From JANYIP01 sp031394045 (GTDB lineage Bacteria > Actinomycetota > Actinomycetes > Prado026): DNA of 11,090 nt. The position numbers and the translations under genes are program-made. The stretch is taken from assembly GCA_031394045.1 (NCBI GenBank), contig JANMWN010000304.1, positions 1-11,090 of the forward strand. Reading direction: 5' to 3'. Shown here piece by piece: positions 1 to 6,674 of this stretch (its first letter is position 1; each line of letters begins with the position of its first letter). A model generated the notes under the pieces. It saw nothing but the letters and a program-made list of their open reading frames with translations, did not search any database and was not told the origin of the DNA.

Positions 1-189
1 GAGCAGGTGCTCCTCGTCGGTGCCTTCGTCGAGCCAGACCTGGATCTCGCGCGCCGCGGCCACGACGTCCGCCGGGTGCGAGCGCTCGCAGAACTCGCGG
101 ATCGTGACCCACTCGTCCTCCTGCCCGTCCAGGTGGGCGTCCGGGACCAGGTCCCCGAGCAGTCGCACGCCCATGCCGAGGGTGCTCAT
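1..189 (-). CDS. CdiI-like immunity protein, 5' part (runs off left edge)
   Basis: The first 63 codons of a leftward gene are visible; the 3' end lies outside the window. The ATG at 189-187 overlaps the TGA of the upstream toxin gene (188-186) as ATGA, so translation is probably coupled to the toxin. An internal Met at codon 6 (174-172) is an alternative start. The product is small, acidic and without membrane segments: LLGDLVPDAHLDGQ, then a Trp, then an amphipathic stretch HPADVVAAAREIQVWLDEG. The order of a short N-terminal strand or loop, an acidic Trp-containing segment and a helix with P-x-x-V-x-x-x-x-x-E-I resembles the small CdiI_2-type immunity proteins found beside CDI and WXG toxins; that match is from memory of the family. 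Position directly after a toxin is the stronger argument. Its inferred role is cytoplasmic neutralisation of the RNase domain encoded just upstream. Confidence 0.6.
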   Translation of the reverse strand, partial: MSTLGMGVRLLGDLVPDAHLDGQEDEWVTIREFCERSHPADVVAAAREIQVWLDEGTDEEHLL

Positions 190-1757
190 CGGAGCGGGAA
201 CGCAGTCTCGACGTGGAACCCCAGGGGCGAGTCGTCGTAGACCAGCACGACGCGGACGACCGAGGACGCGGTGGGTACCGCCGCGCCCCGCCGCAAGGAC
301 ATCCCGATCTGCTCGCCCATGTCCTGGGTGAGCTTCAGCGACGGCACATCCCTCGCGCTCGCCGCGAGCCTGATGTTCCTCTCCCGGTCCGCCAGCCACA
401 GGGCGATCTCGGCGGACTTCGCGTCGAGGGTCTGGGCAACCAGCCGCTCCGCGCTGCTCCGGTCGACGAACGTCGAGGCCACGTACAGGTTGCGATAGCG
501 CTTCATCCGCTGACGGAGCTGCTCGACCGAGAGGCCGACATGGCGGTCGATGGAGTGACCGCCGGCCAGCTCGTGCGCGAGCAGTCCACCGCCCTGCACG
601 AGTACGGACGTGTCGTGCCCGCCGTTGGCCGCGACGATCCTGGCGATGTCCGCGTGGTCGGCGAGATCTGCCAGCCGGCGGACCTCGGCGGCGACGGTGT
701 CGGCACGCTCGAAGACGCCGAGGCTGCTGACGACGCGTACGGCGGAGTACCCGCCCAGGCTTGCGACCGTTGCCGCCGCCCCGGGACCGACCGTCCCCGC
801 CCAGTGACCCCAGTCGCCCTTCTCGATGTCGGACCAGTCGATCAACGCCTTGCCGGTCTCGACCGGATGCGTGAGTCCCTCGGCGATCCCGTGCCCGAGG
901 GCGGACCAGCTGTCGGAGAGGTCCCCGTTCAGGCCGACCAGCCTGCCCAGCCCGACCAGCCCAGCCACCGGTTGGGTGATGTCGTCGCCGAGCGCCGAGA
1001 AGAAGCCGCCGATGCGGGAGCCGAGGCTGCCGTCCTCGGCGGGAACGGACGGATCGGGCGGCTGGGCCGCTCGGGCGGCCTCGGCTGCTCCAGAGCGAGC
1101 CGCCTGCGTCATGCTCGCCACCCGGTCGAACGCGGCCGCCGCTCGTGCGTCCGCGGTCCGGCAGTCCTGCTCGAGGGCGTCGACCTGCGACCGCAGCAGC
1201 ATCGACTCGTGCGCCAGCTGATCAGCCCAGGCCTGCAGCCGGTTGATCTCCGGACCCTCGGCGCCGAGGCCGGTGAACAGGGTCAGCGACCCCGCCCCGC
1301 TCGACGGGGCCGAAGCGAGCCGCTCGTCGACACGGCGGACCTGCTCGACCAGCCGGGACCGCTCGGCCTCGAGCCGGCGTGCCGTCGCGGCCGCGGCGCG
1401 CGCCAGCCCGGCCGCCTGCTCCAGCTCGTCGGCGTACCGGCCGCAGGTCGTCCCCGCCAGCCCGAGCGCCGACCAGGCGTTGAGCAGCCAACCCCGGGCA
1501 TCGGCGCAGGCGCCCAGATAGGCCGACGACGCCGGGCCGCACCAGCCCAAGCCGCCGGAGAGCGCGGCCGCCGACCCATCCAGCCGCCAGGCCGCCGCAC
1601 CGAACCGGTCGGACACAGCTGCCAGCGCACCGCCCAGCTGACGCACCGATCCCGCGTCGGCTGCGGCCGTGAGGGGCACCTCGACCTCGAACACCGGCAA
1701 CGGCACCCGGACAGCGCTTGCGGACCTCGCAGTGCTCGACATGACGCTGCTCGACAT
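186..1757 (-). CDS. T7SS-associated polymorphic toxin with C-terminal bacterial RNase A-like domain
   Basis: 523-aa protein from ATG 1757, which has AGGTGA about 8 nt upstream; ATG 1742 (5 codons later) is an alternative. Residues about 25-145 are an Ala-rich helical domain with a W72-C-G74 turn and a following A-x-x-A-Y, like the N-terminal T7SS targeting domain of actinobacterial toxins; a coiled-coil stretch continues to about 225. Residues 232-245 form a Pro/acidic linker. Residues 246-345 are a Gly/Ala-rich pre-toxin region containing HPVETGKALIDW. Residues about 395-523 match the RNAse_A_bac (CdiA-CT) fold: GGHSIDRHVG (H401, H406), then R417, an ASTFVDR motif (427-433), a V-rich strand (500-507) and the terminal VETAFPLR. 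The predicted activity is metal-independent cleavage of RNA in target cells. The protein has no YxxxD/E signal of its own. The gene lies 8 nt after the WxG partner gene and overlaps the immunity start by 4 nt. F520 replaces the usual Tyr of the TAY motif. Confidence 0.85.
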   Translation of the reverse strand: MSSSVMSSTARSASAVRVPLPVFEVEVPLTAAADAGSVRQLGGALAAVSDRFGAAAWRLDGSAAALSGGLGWCGPASSAYLGACADARGWLLNAWSALGLAGTTCGRYADELEQAAGLARAAAATARRLEAERSRLVEQVRRVDERLASAPSSGAGSLTLFTGLGAEGPEINRLQAWADQLAHESMLLRSQVDALEQDCRTADARAAAAFDRVASMTQAARSGAAEAARAAQPPDPSVPAEDGSLGSRIGGFFSALGDDITQPVAGLVGLGRLVGLNGDLSDSWSALGHGIAEGLTHPVETGKALIDWSDIEKGDWGHWAGTVGPGAAATVASLGGYSAVRVVSSLGVFERADTVAAEVRRLADLADHADIARIVAANGGHDTSVLVQGGGLLAHELAGGHSIDRHVGLSVEQLRQRMKRYRNLYVASTFVDRSSAERLVAQTLDAKSAEIALWLADRERNIRLAASARDVPSLKLTQDMGEQIGMSLRRGAAVPTASSVVRVVLVYDDSPLGFHVETAFPLR

Positions 1758-1765
1758 CGCCCGGC

Positions 1766-2080
1766 TCACCTGCCCGCAGCCATGCGGAGCGCGGTGGCAT
1801 CGGTCCGTACGTAGTCGCCGGCTGCAGCCTCGGCGCCGTCGCCGAGGCGGGACAGGGAGACGGCCAGCCGGGACAGCTCTCCCGACCAGGCGGCATGCAG
1901 ACGCAGGTACGCCGCCCCGGCAGCCGGCCGGAAAGCCTGAGCTGCCAACGCGTGCGGAGCTCCGGACCCCGTACCGATGGTGTCCTGCGCCTCGAGCGCC
2001 GCCTGTCCTGCTGCCCGCGCTGTCGCCGCCGCCTCGACGACGACAGGCGGGAAGACGAGCAGCGAAGTGTCGGGGGTCAC
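1766..2080 (-). CDS. WxG/EspC-like type VII secretion target, 104 aa
   Basis: The GTG start at 2080-2078 overlaps the TGA of the WXG100 gene (2079-2077) as GTGA, and no in-frame ATG gives a better start, so translational coupling is likely. The 104-aa product is Ala-rich and almost entirely helical. It has a conserved-looking F50 and Y59 before a W65-S-G67 turn and a Y90-V-R-T-D94 element in the second helix. The WxG turn and the YxxxD motif are the hallmarks of ESX substrates of the WXG100/EspC (PF10824-like) class. The WxG lies later (residue 65) than in standard WXG100 proteins (about 40-45), giving a longer N-terminal arm that fits EspC-like proteins better. The probable role is as the second half of a secreted helical pair, with the preceding WXG100 protein or with the N-terminal domain of the toxin encoded 8 nt downstream. 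Pairing is inferred. Confidence 0.8.
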   Translation of the reverse strand: MTPDTSLLVFPPVVVEAAATARAAGQAALEAQDTIGTGSGAPHALAAQAFRPAAGAAYLRLHAAWSGELSRLAVSLSRLGDGAEAAAGDYVRTDATALRMAAGR

Positions 2081-2373
2081 CGGCCGAATCGCGAAGCCAC
2101 GGAACGCTCGTTGGCCTCGTAGTCGGAAGCGGCGCCCTGCATGAGCACCGCGATCTCGGCGAGCGCCTGCTGCAGCTGGCGCGAGCTGGTCTGCCACTGG
2201 TCCCAGAGCTGCTGGAACCGCACCTGGGCGACACCGGCCCAGTCGGCGCCGAGCGGTGCGACGTTGCCGGCCAGCTGACCGAGCGTGCCCTCGATACCGG
2301 TGGCACCGCCGCGTAGTTGGCTCGCTACCCCGGCGAGCTGCTCGGGCGAGACCTTGATCAAACCTGCTGACAT
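2077..2373 (-). CDS. WXG100 family type VII secretion protein (Esx-like), 98 aa
   Basis: First gene of the leftward operon. The ATG at 2373-2371 is preceded by AGGAAGG (2388-2382 on this strand) with an 8-nt spacer, a strong ribosome binding site that fixes the start. The 98-aa product has the family length and layout: a first helix (residues 8-38), the W45-A-G47 hairpin turn, a second helix (about 48-83) and a flexible tail carrying Y85-E-A-N-E89, the YxxxE export signal. There is no signal peptide and no Cys. WXG100 proteins leave the cell as folded helical dimers through ESX machines after their C-terminal signal is read by the EccC ATPase. An EccC gene sits immediately divergent. Its GTGA overlap with the next small helical gene suggests a bicistronic Esx pair feeding the toxin downstream. 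Confidence 0.92.
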   Translation of the reverse strand: MSAGLIKVSPEQLAGVASQLRGGATGIEGTLGQLAGNVAPLGADWAGVAQVRFQQLWDQWQTSSRQLQQALAEIAVLMQGAASDYEANERSVASRFGR

Positions 2374-2381
2374 GGACGGAA

Positions 2382-2388
2382 CCTTCCT
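2382..2388 (-). promoter_or_regulatory. Ribosome binding site of WXG100 gene
   Basis: AGGAAGG on the minus strand, 8 nt before ATG 2373. It decides the start of the first gene of the toxin operon. Confidence 0.75.
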
Positions 2389-2501
2389 GTGGATGACGAT
2401 CCGGGTGGATCGCTGACTTCCGGTAGAAAAGATCACCAGCAGGAACCAGCGCAAGATCGTCTTGCCGGCCTGTGGACAACCGACCAGGACCGACGACCTG
2501 T

Positions 2502-2510
2502 GGAAGGAGG
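2502..2510 (+). promoter_or_regulatory. Ribosome binding site of eccC
   Basis: GGAAGGAGG lies 4 nt before ATG 2515. It marks this ATG as the start rather than the in-frame ATG at 2389, which would overlap the opposing gene's leader and lacks such a site. Confidence 0.75.
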
Positions 2511-2514
2511 ACGA

Positions 2515-5500
2515 ATGGACACGTCTGGAGCAACCGGCGGCACGGTCTCGGTGCACCGCCCCGAGCGCACGTTCCCGGTGCTGCCCGACCGGGCGATGCT
2601 CGCGCTGGCGGCGCCCCCGGAACCCGCCGAGGGCGAGCCCGCGAGCATCTGGGGCACCCTGCTGCCGGTCGTCGGGTCGATGTCGGCGGTGGCGTTCGCG
2701 CTGATGTCGCGCAACCCGCTCTACCTCGCCGTCGCCGGCCTGGTCGTGGTCGCCTCGATCGGCAGCACCTTCGGCGTACGCCGGGCCGGCAGGCGGCGCG
2801 ACCAGCGGCGTCGCGATCGCCAGCAAGCCGCCTACCGAAGCCATGTCGGAGCCCTGGTCGCCGGCGTGCGCGACGAGGGGGCGGTCCAGCGCGCGGCCCT
2901 CGAACAGCTGTACCCGCCCGTCCCCCGGCTGCTCGAGGTCGCCCGCGACCGGGGCGCGCTCTGGGAACGGCGGCCGGAGCACGCGGACTTCGGCGCAGTC
3001 CGGCTCGGGCTCGGCAGCGTGCCAGCGCTGGTGGGCATCGAGCCGGCCCTGGGGTCGGGGCCGGTGAGCGAGCGGGACGAGGCGCTCGTCGAGCTGGCAG
3101 CGGCCGCCGTACGCAGCGGGTCCACCCTTGACTCCGCACCGCTGACCCTCGACCTCACGTCCCTGTCGTCGGTCGCCGTCGTCGGGCCGTCGGCGCCGGC
3201 CCGCGCCCTGGTCGTGAGCTGGTTCGCCCAGCTGGCCGCGTTCCACGCCCCCGGCGAGCTGCGGTTCCTCGGCTGGGTCGACGCAGGGTCAGCCGCCGAG
3301 TGGGACTGGACGAAGTGGTTGCCCCACACCGTCGATCCGCTGTCGCGATCAAGCCGGTCCATGACGGTGGACCTGCGTACGTTCGGCGTCGCGCTCGGCG
3401 AGCTGGTCACCGCTCGCGACCGGCTGCTCGTACGCACAGGGGCGCAGGGCCAGCACAGCCAGCAGGGCCAGCACAGCCAGCACGGCCGCTTCCAGGTCGC
3501 ACCTGGCCAGCCCTGGGTGATCGTGCTCGTCGACGGCTATGGCCCGGACGCGGAGGTCGCCAAGGTCCCCGCTCTCGACGAGGCTCTGCGTCGAGGCATC
3601 GAGCTCGGCATCACGGTGGTGGCGCTGTGCCCCGACCGGCGCTGCGTACCCGTCTCGTGCTCGGCTCGGGTCGACCGCGAGACCGACGGCACCTGGAGCC
3701 ATCGCCGGTCAGGGGTGGACCCCTCGCCGGTCTCGGGGATAGTCGCCGACCAGGTGGCCGTGGCTGACGCCGAGGCGCTGGCCCGCTGGCTGGCCCCTCG
3801 GCGGGTCGCCCGCGGCGAGAGCGGAGCATCCGACGGCGGTCCCGTCCGCCTGCTCGCCCTGCTCGACGAGAGCCCGCCCGACTCCGCCGCCAGCAGCAAC
3901 CTCAGCGCCGGCACTGACCTCAGGGGCGTTCCGATCGGCCGTACCGACGACGCGGAGCCGCTCGTCCTCGACATCAACGAGGCGGCCGCCGGCGGCCACG
4001 GACCGCACGGGATCCTGGTGGGGGCGACCGGCTCGGGCAAGTCCGAGCTGCTGCGATCGTTCGTCGCGGGGCTGGCAGCCCGGCACCCGCCCACGGTGCT
4101 GAACGCCCTGCTGGTCGACTTCAAGGGCGGCGCCGCCTTCGCCGAGCTGGCGGCTCTCCCGCACACCGTCGGGCTGGTCACGAACCTGGTCGACGACCTC
4201 AGCCTGATCGACCGGGTGCAGGCCTCCCTGGCCGGCGAGCTGGAACGCCGGCAGCAGCTGCTCGGCAGCACGGGGCACGCGTCGATCCACGCCTATCGCC
4301 GCGCCGACCGCGCTGTGTGGCCCGAGCCGCTGCCGTACCTCGTGGTGGTCGTCGACGAGTTCGGGGAGCTGCTGACCGCCCGGCCAGAGCTGCTCGACAC
4401 GTTCGTGCAGATCGGCCGGCTCGGCCGCTCGCTGGGCATCCACCTGCTGCTCGCCTCGCAGCGGCTCGAGGAGGGTCGGCTGCGCGGGTTGGAGTCGCAC
4501 CTGCGCTACCGGCTGGCCCTGCAGACCTTCACGGCCGGCGAGTCGATCGCGGTGCTGGGCTCGGCCGCCGCGTACGAGCTGCCGGCCCGTCCTGGCATGG
4601 GCTACCTCAAGGTCGACTCAGCGCTGACCCGGTTCCAGGCAGCGCTCGCGACGCTCCCGTCCGGTCAGCCAGCAGGGCCAAGCGCCGGACCGGTCGTCCA
4701 GCCGTTCACCCTGGGCGGGGTGAGTGCAGGCCAAACCCCTGCCGCCGGTCAGGATCAAGCACTGGACGGACCGACCGAGCTGCAGACACTCGTGGCCGAA
4801 CTCTGTTCCCGCGGCGACGCAGCTGGTCGCCCGGTGTGGACTCCGCCGCTCCCCGGCACCCTCGCGCTCGCGGTCGCGCCACGGACGGCCGGCGCGGGGC
4901 TGCGCGCCACCATCGGCCTGGTCGACGAGCCGCACCGGCAACGGCAGACCCCGCTGGAGGTCGACCTGCGTGCGGCCGGTCATGTCGGGATCGTCGGCGG
5001 GACCCGCTCGGGGCGTACGACGGCGTTGGTGACCCTCGTCCGTGCGCTGGCAGCCGACCACGACCCGAGCGCCCTGCAGGTCTACGCGGTCGCGCATGGC
5101 GGCGATGGGCTCGCGCCGCTCGCAACCCTCCCCCATACCGGCGCGATCGTCGGACGCGGTGAGTCAGACCTGTTGCTGTGCCTGGTGTCTGAGCTCGAGG
5201 CGGTGGTGGATGAACGCCTCGAGGCCACCCGCCGCTCGGGTGCCGAGAGCTTCGATGCACTCAGCGGCAGCACCGACGCCGACACCCTGCTCCCGCAGCC
5301 GTTCCGGGCCCACGTCCTGCTCCTCGTCGACGGGATGGGTCAGCTGCGGACCGAGCAGCCCGAGGTCGAGGCGCGGCTGGTCGAGCTGGCAGCAGGCGGC
5401 GCCCACCTGGGCATCCACCTCGTCGTAACGGCCAGCCGCTGGTACGAGCTGCGCCCGGCCGTGCTCGACTCCCTGGGCCTGCGGCTCGAGCTGCGACTCG

Positions 5501-6402
5501 GTGACCCAGCCGACTCCGACGTCTCGCGCACCCTCGCGGCCGCCGTCCCCCCACTCCCCGGGCGGGGCCTGACCAGGGACGGCCGGCACTTCCAGCTCGC
5601 AGTCGCGCCCAGCGACCATCCGGTCGCACACTCACCCGACGGGCACCGCGCCCCCCGGGTGGTACAGCTGCCCGTACGGGTGCAGCCACCGATCGAACCG
5701 CACGATGCGTTCGCGCTCGGCCTCGCGGAGCACCGGCTGGCGCCGCTCGACCTCGACCTGCTGTCTCCCGGCGGCCACCTGCTCGTCTACGGCGACAGCG
5801 GGAGCGGGCGCACCACCCTGCTCCGCAGGCTCGTGACCTGGCTCGGCACCCGCAGCGCGGGGACGGTCGCGGTCCATGTGGTCGACCCCGGCCGCGGGCT
5901 CGCTGCGCTGGCTGGCCGGGCCCCCGTCGTCGACTACGCGTACGAGGCCACCGGCGCACGCGGGCTCGTCGAACGGCTGGCCACCGAGCTGGCCAGCCGA
6001 AGGCCACCACCGAACCTCCCGCTCGCGCAACTCGTCGAACGCTCCTGGTGGCGGGGCCCCGAGCACGTCCTGGTCGTCGACGACTACGACCAGCTGATCC
6101 GGCCCGAAGGATCGGCGCTGTCCCCGCTCGTCGACCTGCTGGCGGTCGCCGTCGACCTCGGCTGGCACGTCGTCCTCGCCCGCCGGGTGGCCGGCGCGGC
6201 AAGGACCGCCTACGACCCGTTCGGCCAGCGGCTGCGCGAGCTCACCCCGGCCACCCTGGTGCTTTCGGGCGAGCGCGGCGAGGGTCCACTGGTCTCCGAC
6301 GTCAGCGCCGGACCGATGCCACCAGGGCGCGGGCGGCTCGTACGCGGCGGACACGGTGCGGTCGTGCTGCAGACGTACCTACCCGACCGAGAGGGTCGTT
6401 GA
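2515..6402 (+). CDS. eccC: EccC-type T7SS motor ATPase (three FtsK/SpoIIIE domains, single polypeptide)
   Basis: 1295-aa protein starting at the ATG set by GGAAGGAGG. Two transmembrane helices lie at about 45-64 and 69-87, followed by a basic stretch (RRAGRRRDQRRRDRQQ). A non-catalytic domain follows to about residue 430, then three RecA-like domains. D1 is canonical: GATGSGKS (503-510), a DFKGG motif and VVVVDEF with D614/E615. D2 has GGTRSGRTT (828-836) with R834 at the Walker Lys position, and LLLVDG (D939, G940). D3 has GDSGSGRTT (1093-1101) with R1099, and LVVDDYD (D1189/D1190). In studied EccC proteins D1 does the hydrolysis and the distal domains bind substrate tails, so the K-to-R changes fit a motor driven by D1 alone. 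It anchors to the membrane and should read the YxxxD/E tails of the small proteins encoded divergently. The stop overlaps the next start by 4 nt. An 18-bp tandem repeat lies within it. Confidence 0.9.
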   Translation: MDTSGATGGTVSVHRPERTFPVLPDRAMLALAAPPEPAEGEPASIWGTLLPVVGSMSAVAFALMSRNPLYLAVAGLVVVASIGSTFGVRRAGRRRDQRRRDRQQAAYRSHVGALVAGVRDEGAVQRAALEQLYPPVPRLLEVARDRGALWERRPEHADFGAVRLGLGSVPALVGIEPALGSGPVSERDEALVELAAAAVRSGSTLDSAPLTLDLTSLSSVAVVGPSAPARALVVSWFAQLAAFHAPGELRFLGWVDAGSAAEWDWTKWLPHTVDPLSRSSRSMTVDLRTFGVALGELVTARDRLLVRTGAQGQHSQQGQHSQHGRFQVAPGQPWVIVLVDGYGPDAEVAKVPALDEALRRGIELGITVVALCPDRRCVPVSCSARVDRETDGTWSHRRSGVDPSPVSGIVADQVAVADAEALARWLAPRRVARGESGASDGGPVRLLALLDESPPDSAASSNLSAGTDLRGVPIGRTDDAEPLVLDINEAAAGGHGPHGILVGATGSGKSELLRSFVAGLAARHPPTVLNALLVDFKGGAAFAELAALPHTVGLVTNLVDDLSLIDRVQASLAGELERRQQLLGSTGHASIHAYRRADRAVWPEPLPYLVVVVDEFGELLTARPELLDTFVQIGRLGRSLGIHLLLASQRLEEGRLRGLESHLRYRLALQTFTAGESIAVLGSAAAYELPARPGMGYLKVDSALTRFQAALATLPSGQPAGPSAGPVVQPFTLGGVSAGQTPAAGQDQALDGPTELQTLVAELCSRGDAAGRPVWTPPLPGTLALAVAPRTAGAGLRATIGLVDEPHRQRQTPLEVDLRAAGHVGIVGGTRSGRTTALVTLVRALAADHDPSALQVYAVAHGGDGLAPLATLPHTGAIVGRGESDLLLCLVSELEAVVDERLEATRRSGAESFDALSGSTDADTLLPQPFRAHVLLLVDGMGQLRTEQPEVEARLVELAAGGAHLGIHLVVTASRWYELRPAVLDSLGLRLELRLGDPADSDVSRTLAAAVPPLPGRGLTRDGRHFQLAVAPSDHPVAHSPDGHRAPRVVQLPVRVQPPIEPHDAFALGLAEHRLAPLDLDLLSPGGHLLVYGDSGSGRTTLLRRLVTWLGTRSAGTVAVHVVDPGRGLAALAGRAPVVDYAYEATGARGLVERLATELASRRPPPNLPLAQLVERSWWRGPEHVLVVDDYDQLIRPEGSALSPLVDLLAVAVDLGWHVVLARRVAGAARTAYDPFGQRLRELTPATLVLSGERGEGPLVSDVSAGPMPPGRGRLVRGGHGAVVLQTYLPDREGR
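3445..3480 (+). repeat. 18-bp perfect tandem duplication inside eccC
   Basis: Two identical 18-nt units (3445-3462 and 3463-3480) each encode QGQHSQ, at residues 311-322. A decayed third unit starts at 3481 (CACGGCC). The length is a multiple of three, so the frame is kept. The Gln/His/Ser stretch sits in the domain before D1, probably a surface loop that tolerates length change. Confidence 0.9.
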
Positions 6403-6674
6403 CCGCGGCCCGGCCCACGCGGCGCGTGACGGTCGTCGCCGGCGCGGCGCGGGCCGCCGCAGCAGACGTGGTCCTGTCCGCAGACTCCACCCTGCACGAG
6501 CTGGCCGAGCGGCTGGCGCGCCTGATGGCCGACGCGACCGAGCCGACTGAGCCCGCCGGCTGCTGGGCACTGACCCGCGCCGACGGCCGGTGGCCGGACC
6601 AGGAGGCGACGCTCGCAACGGCCGGGGTCCTCGACGGCGAGTACCTGCTGCTGGTCAGCCGCGCCAGATCATGA
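6399..6674 (+). CDS. Stand-alone ubiquitin-like protein of the YukD/EsaB type
   Basis: The TTG at 6399 overlaps the eccC stop as TTGA, with GAGAGGG just upstream; GTG 6426 is an alternative but has no ribosome site. The 91-aa product begins with a strand RRVTVVAGAARAADVVL-type pattern, then STLHELAERLARLM (helix), CWALTRADGRWPDQEATLATAGVLDGEYLLL. This is the beta-grasp layout of YukD/EsaB and of the N-terminal domain of EccD: first strand, hydrophobic 'L' positions, helix, W-x-L-x-x-x-D-G, then 'L...gV.DGe.L.L'. No membrane helices follow, so it is not an EccD channel subunit. In Firmicutes such proteins are accessory cytoplasmic T7SS components. Coupling to eccC supports a role at the motor. 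Its 3' end overlaps the opposing phosphatase gene by 20 nt. Confidence 0.75.
   Translation: MTAARPTRRVTVVAGAARAAAADVVLSADSTLHELAERLARLMADATEPTEPAGCWALTRADGRWPDQEATLATAGVLDGEYLLLVSRARS

Larger units (their letters stand above)
2374..2514. promoter_or_regulatory. Divergent control region between WXG100/toxin operon and eccC, with two dyads
   Basis: This 141-bp spacer lies between two divergent genes and must hold the start signals of both units. I see no convincing -35/-10 pair. It contains two perfect dyads: CGATCC-GGGT-GGATCG at 2397-2412, and GCAAGA-TCG-TCTTGC at 2451-2465. It also has three TGTGGA words in the same orientation at 2388, 2471 and 2499. The 2471 copy is the complement of TTGTCCACA, the form of DnaA box preferred in streptomycetes. 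The dyads are good candidates for repressor or activator operators, and the 2397-2412 one would also form a hairpin in the toxin-operon leader just before the Shine-Dalgarno. Assignment as operators is inference. Confidence 0.5.

Noticed and set aside
213..1814. Long plus-strand open frame (533 codons) opposite the toxin gene.
   Set aside because: It is antisense to a gene with clear domains and has the Arg/Pro/Gly-rich composition typical of GC-driven spurious frames.
1758..2306. The toxin reading frame stays open on the minus strand far upstream, giving a possible 706-aa protein.
   Set aside because: The extension overlaps two well-supported WxG genes in other frames and translates to Arg/Pro-rich low-complexity sequence. 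The ATG at 1757 has a ribosome site.
2389..2514. Upstream ATG at 2389 as eccC start.
   Set aside because: It lies in the leader of the opposing gene and adds 42 residues with no family similarity; the strong ribosome site is at 2502-2510.
6426..6674. GTG at 6426 as start of the ubiquitin-like gene.
   Set aside because: It has no Shine-Dalgarno, whereas TTG 6399 has GAGAGGG and a 4-nt stop/start overlap. It stays a possible alternative because the fold begins near it.
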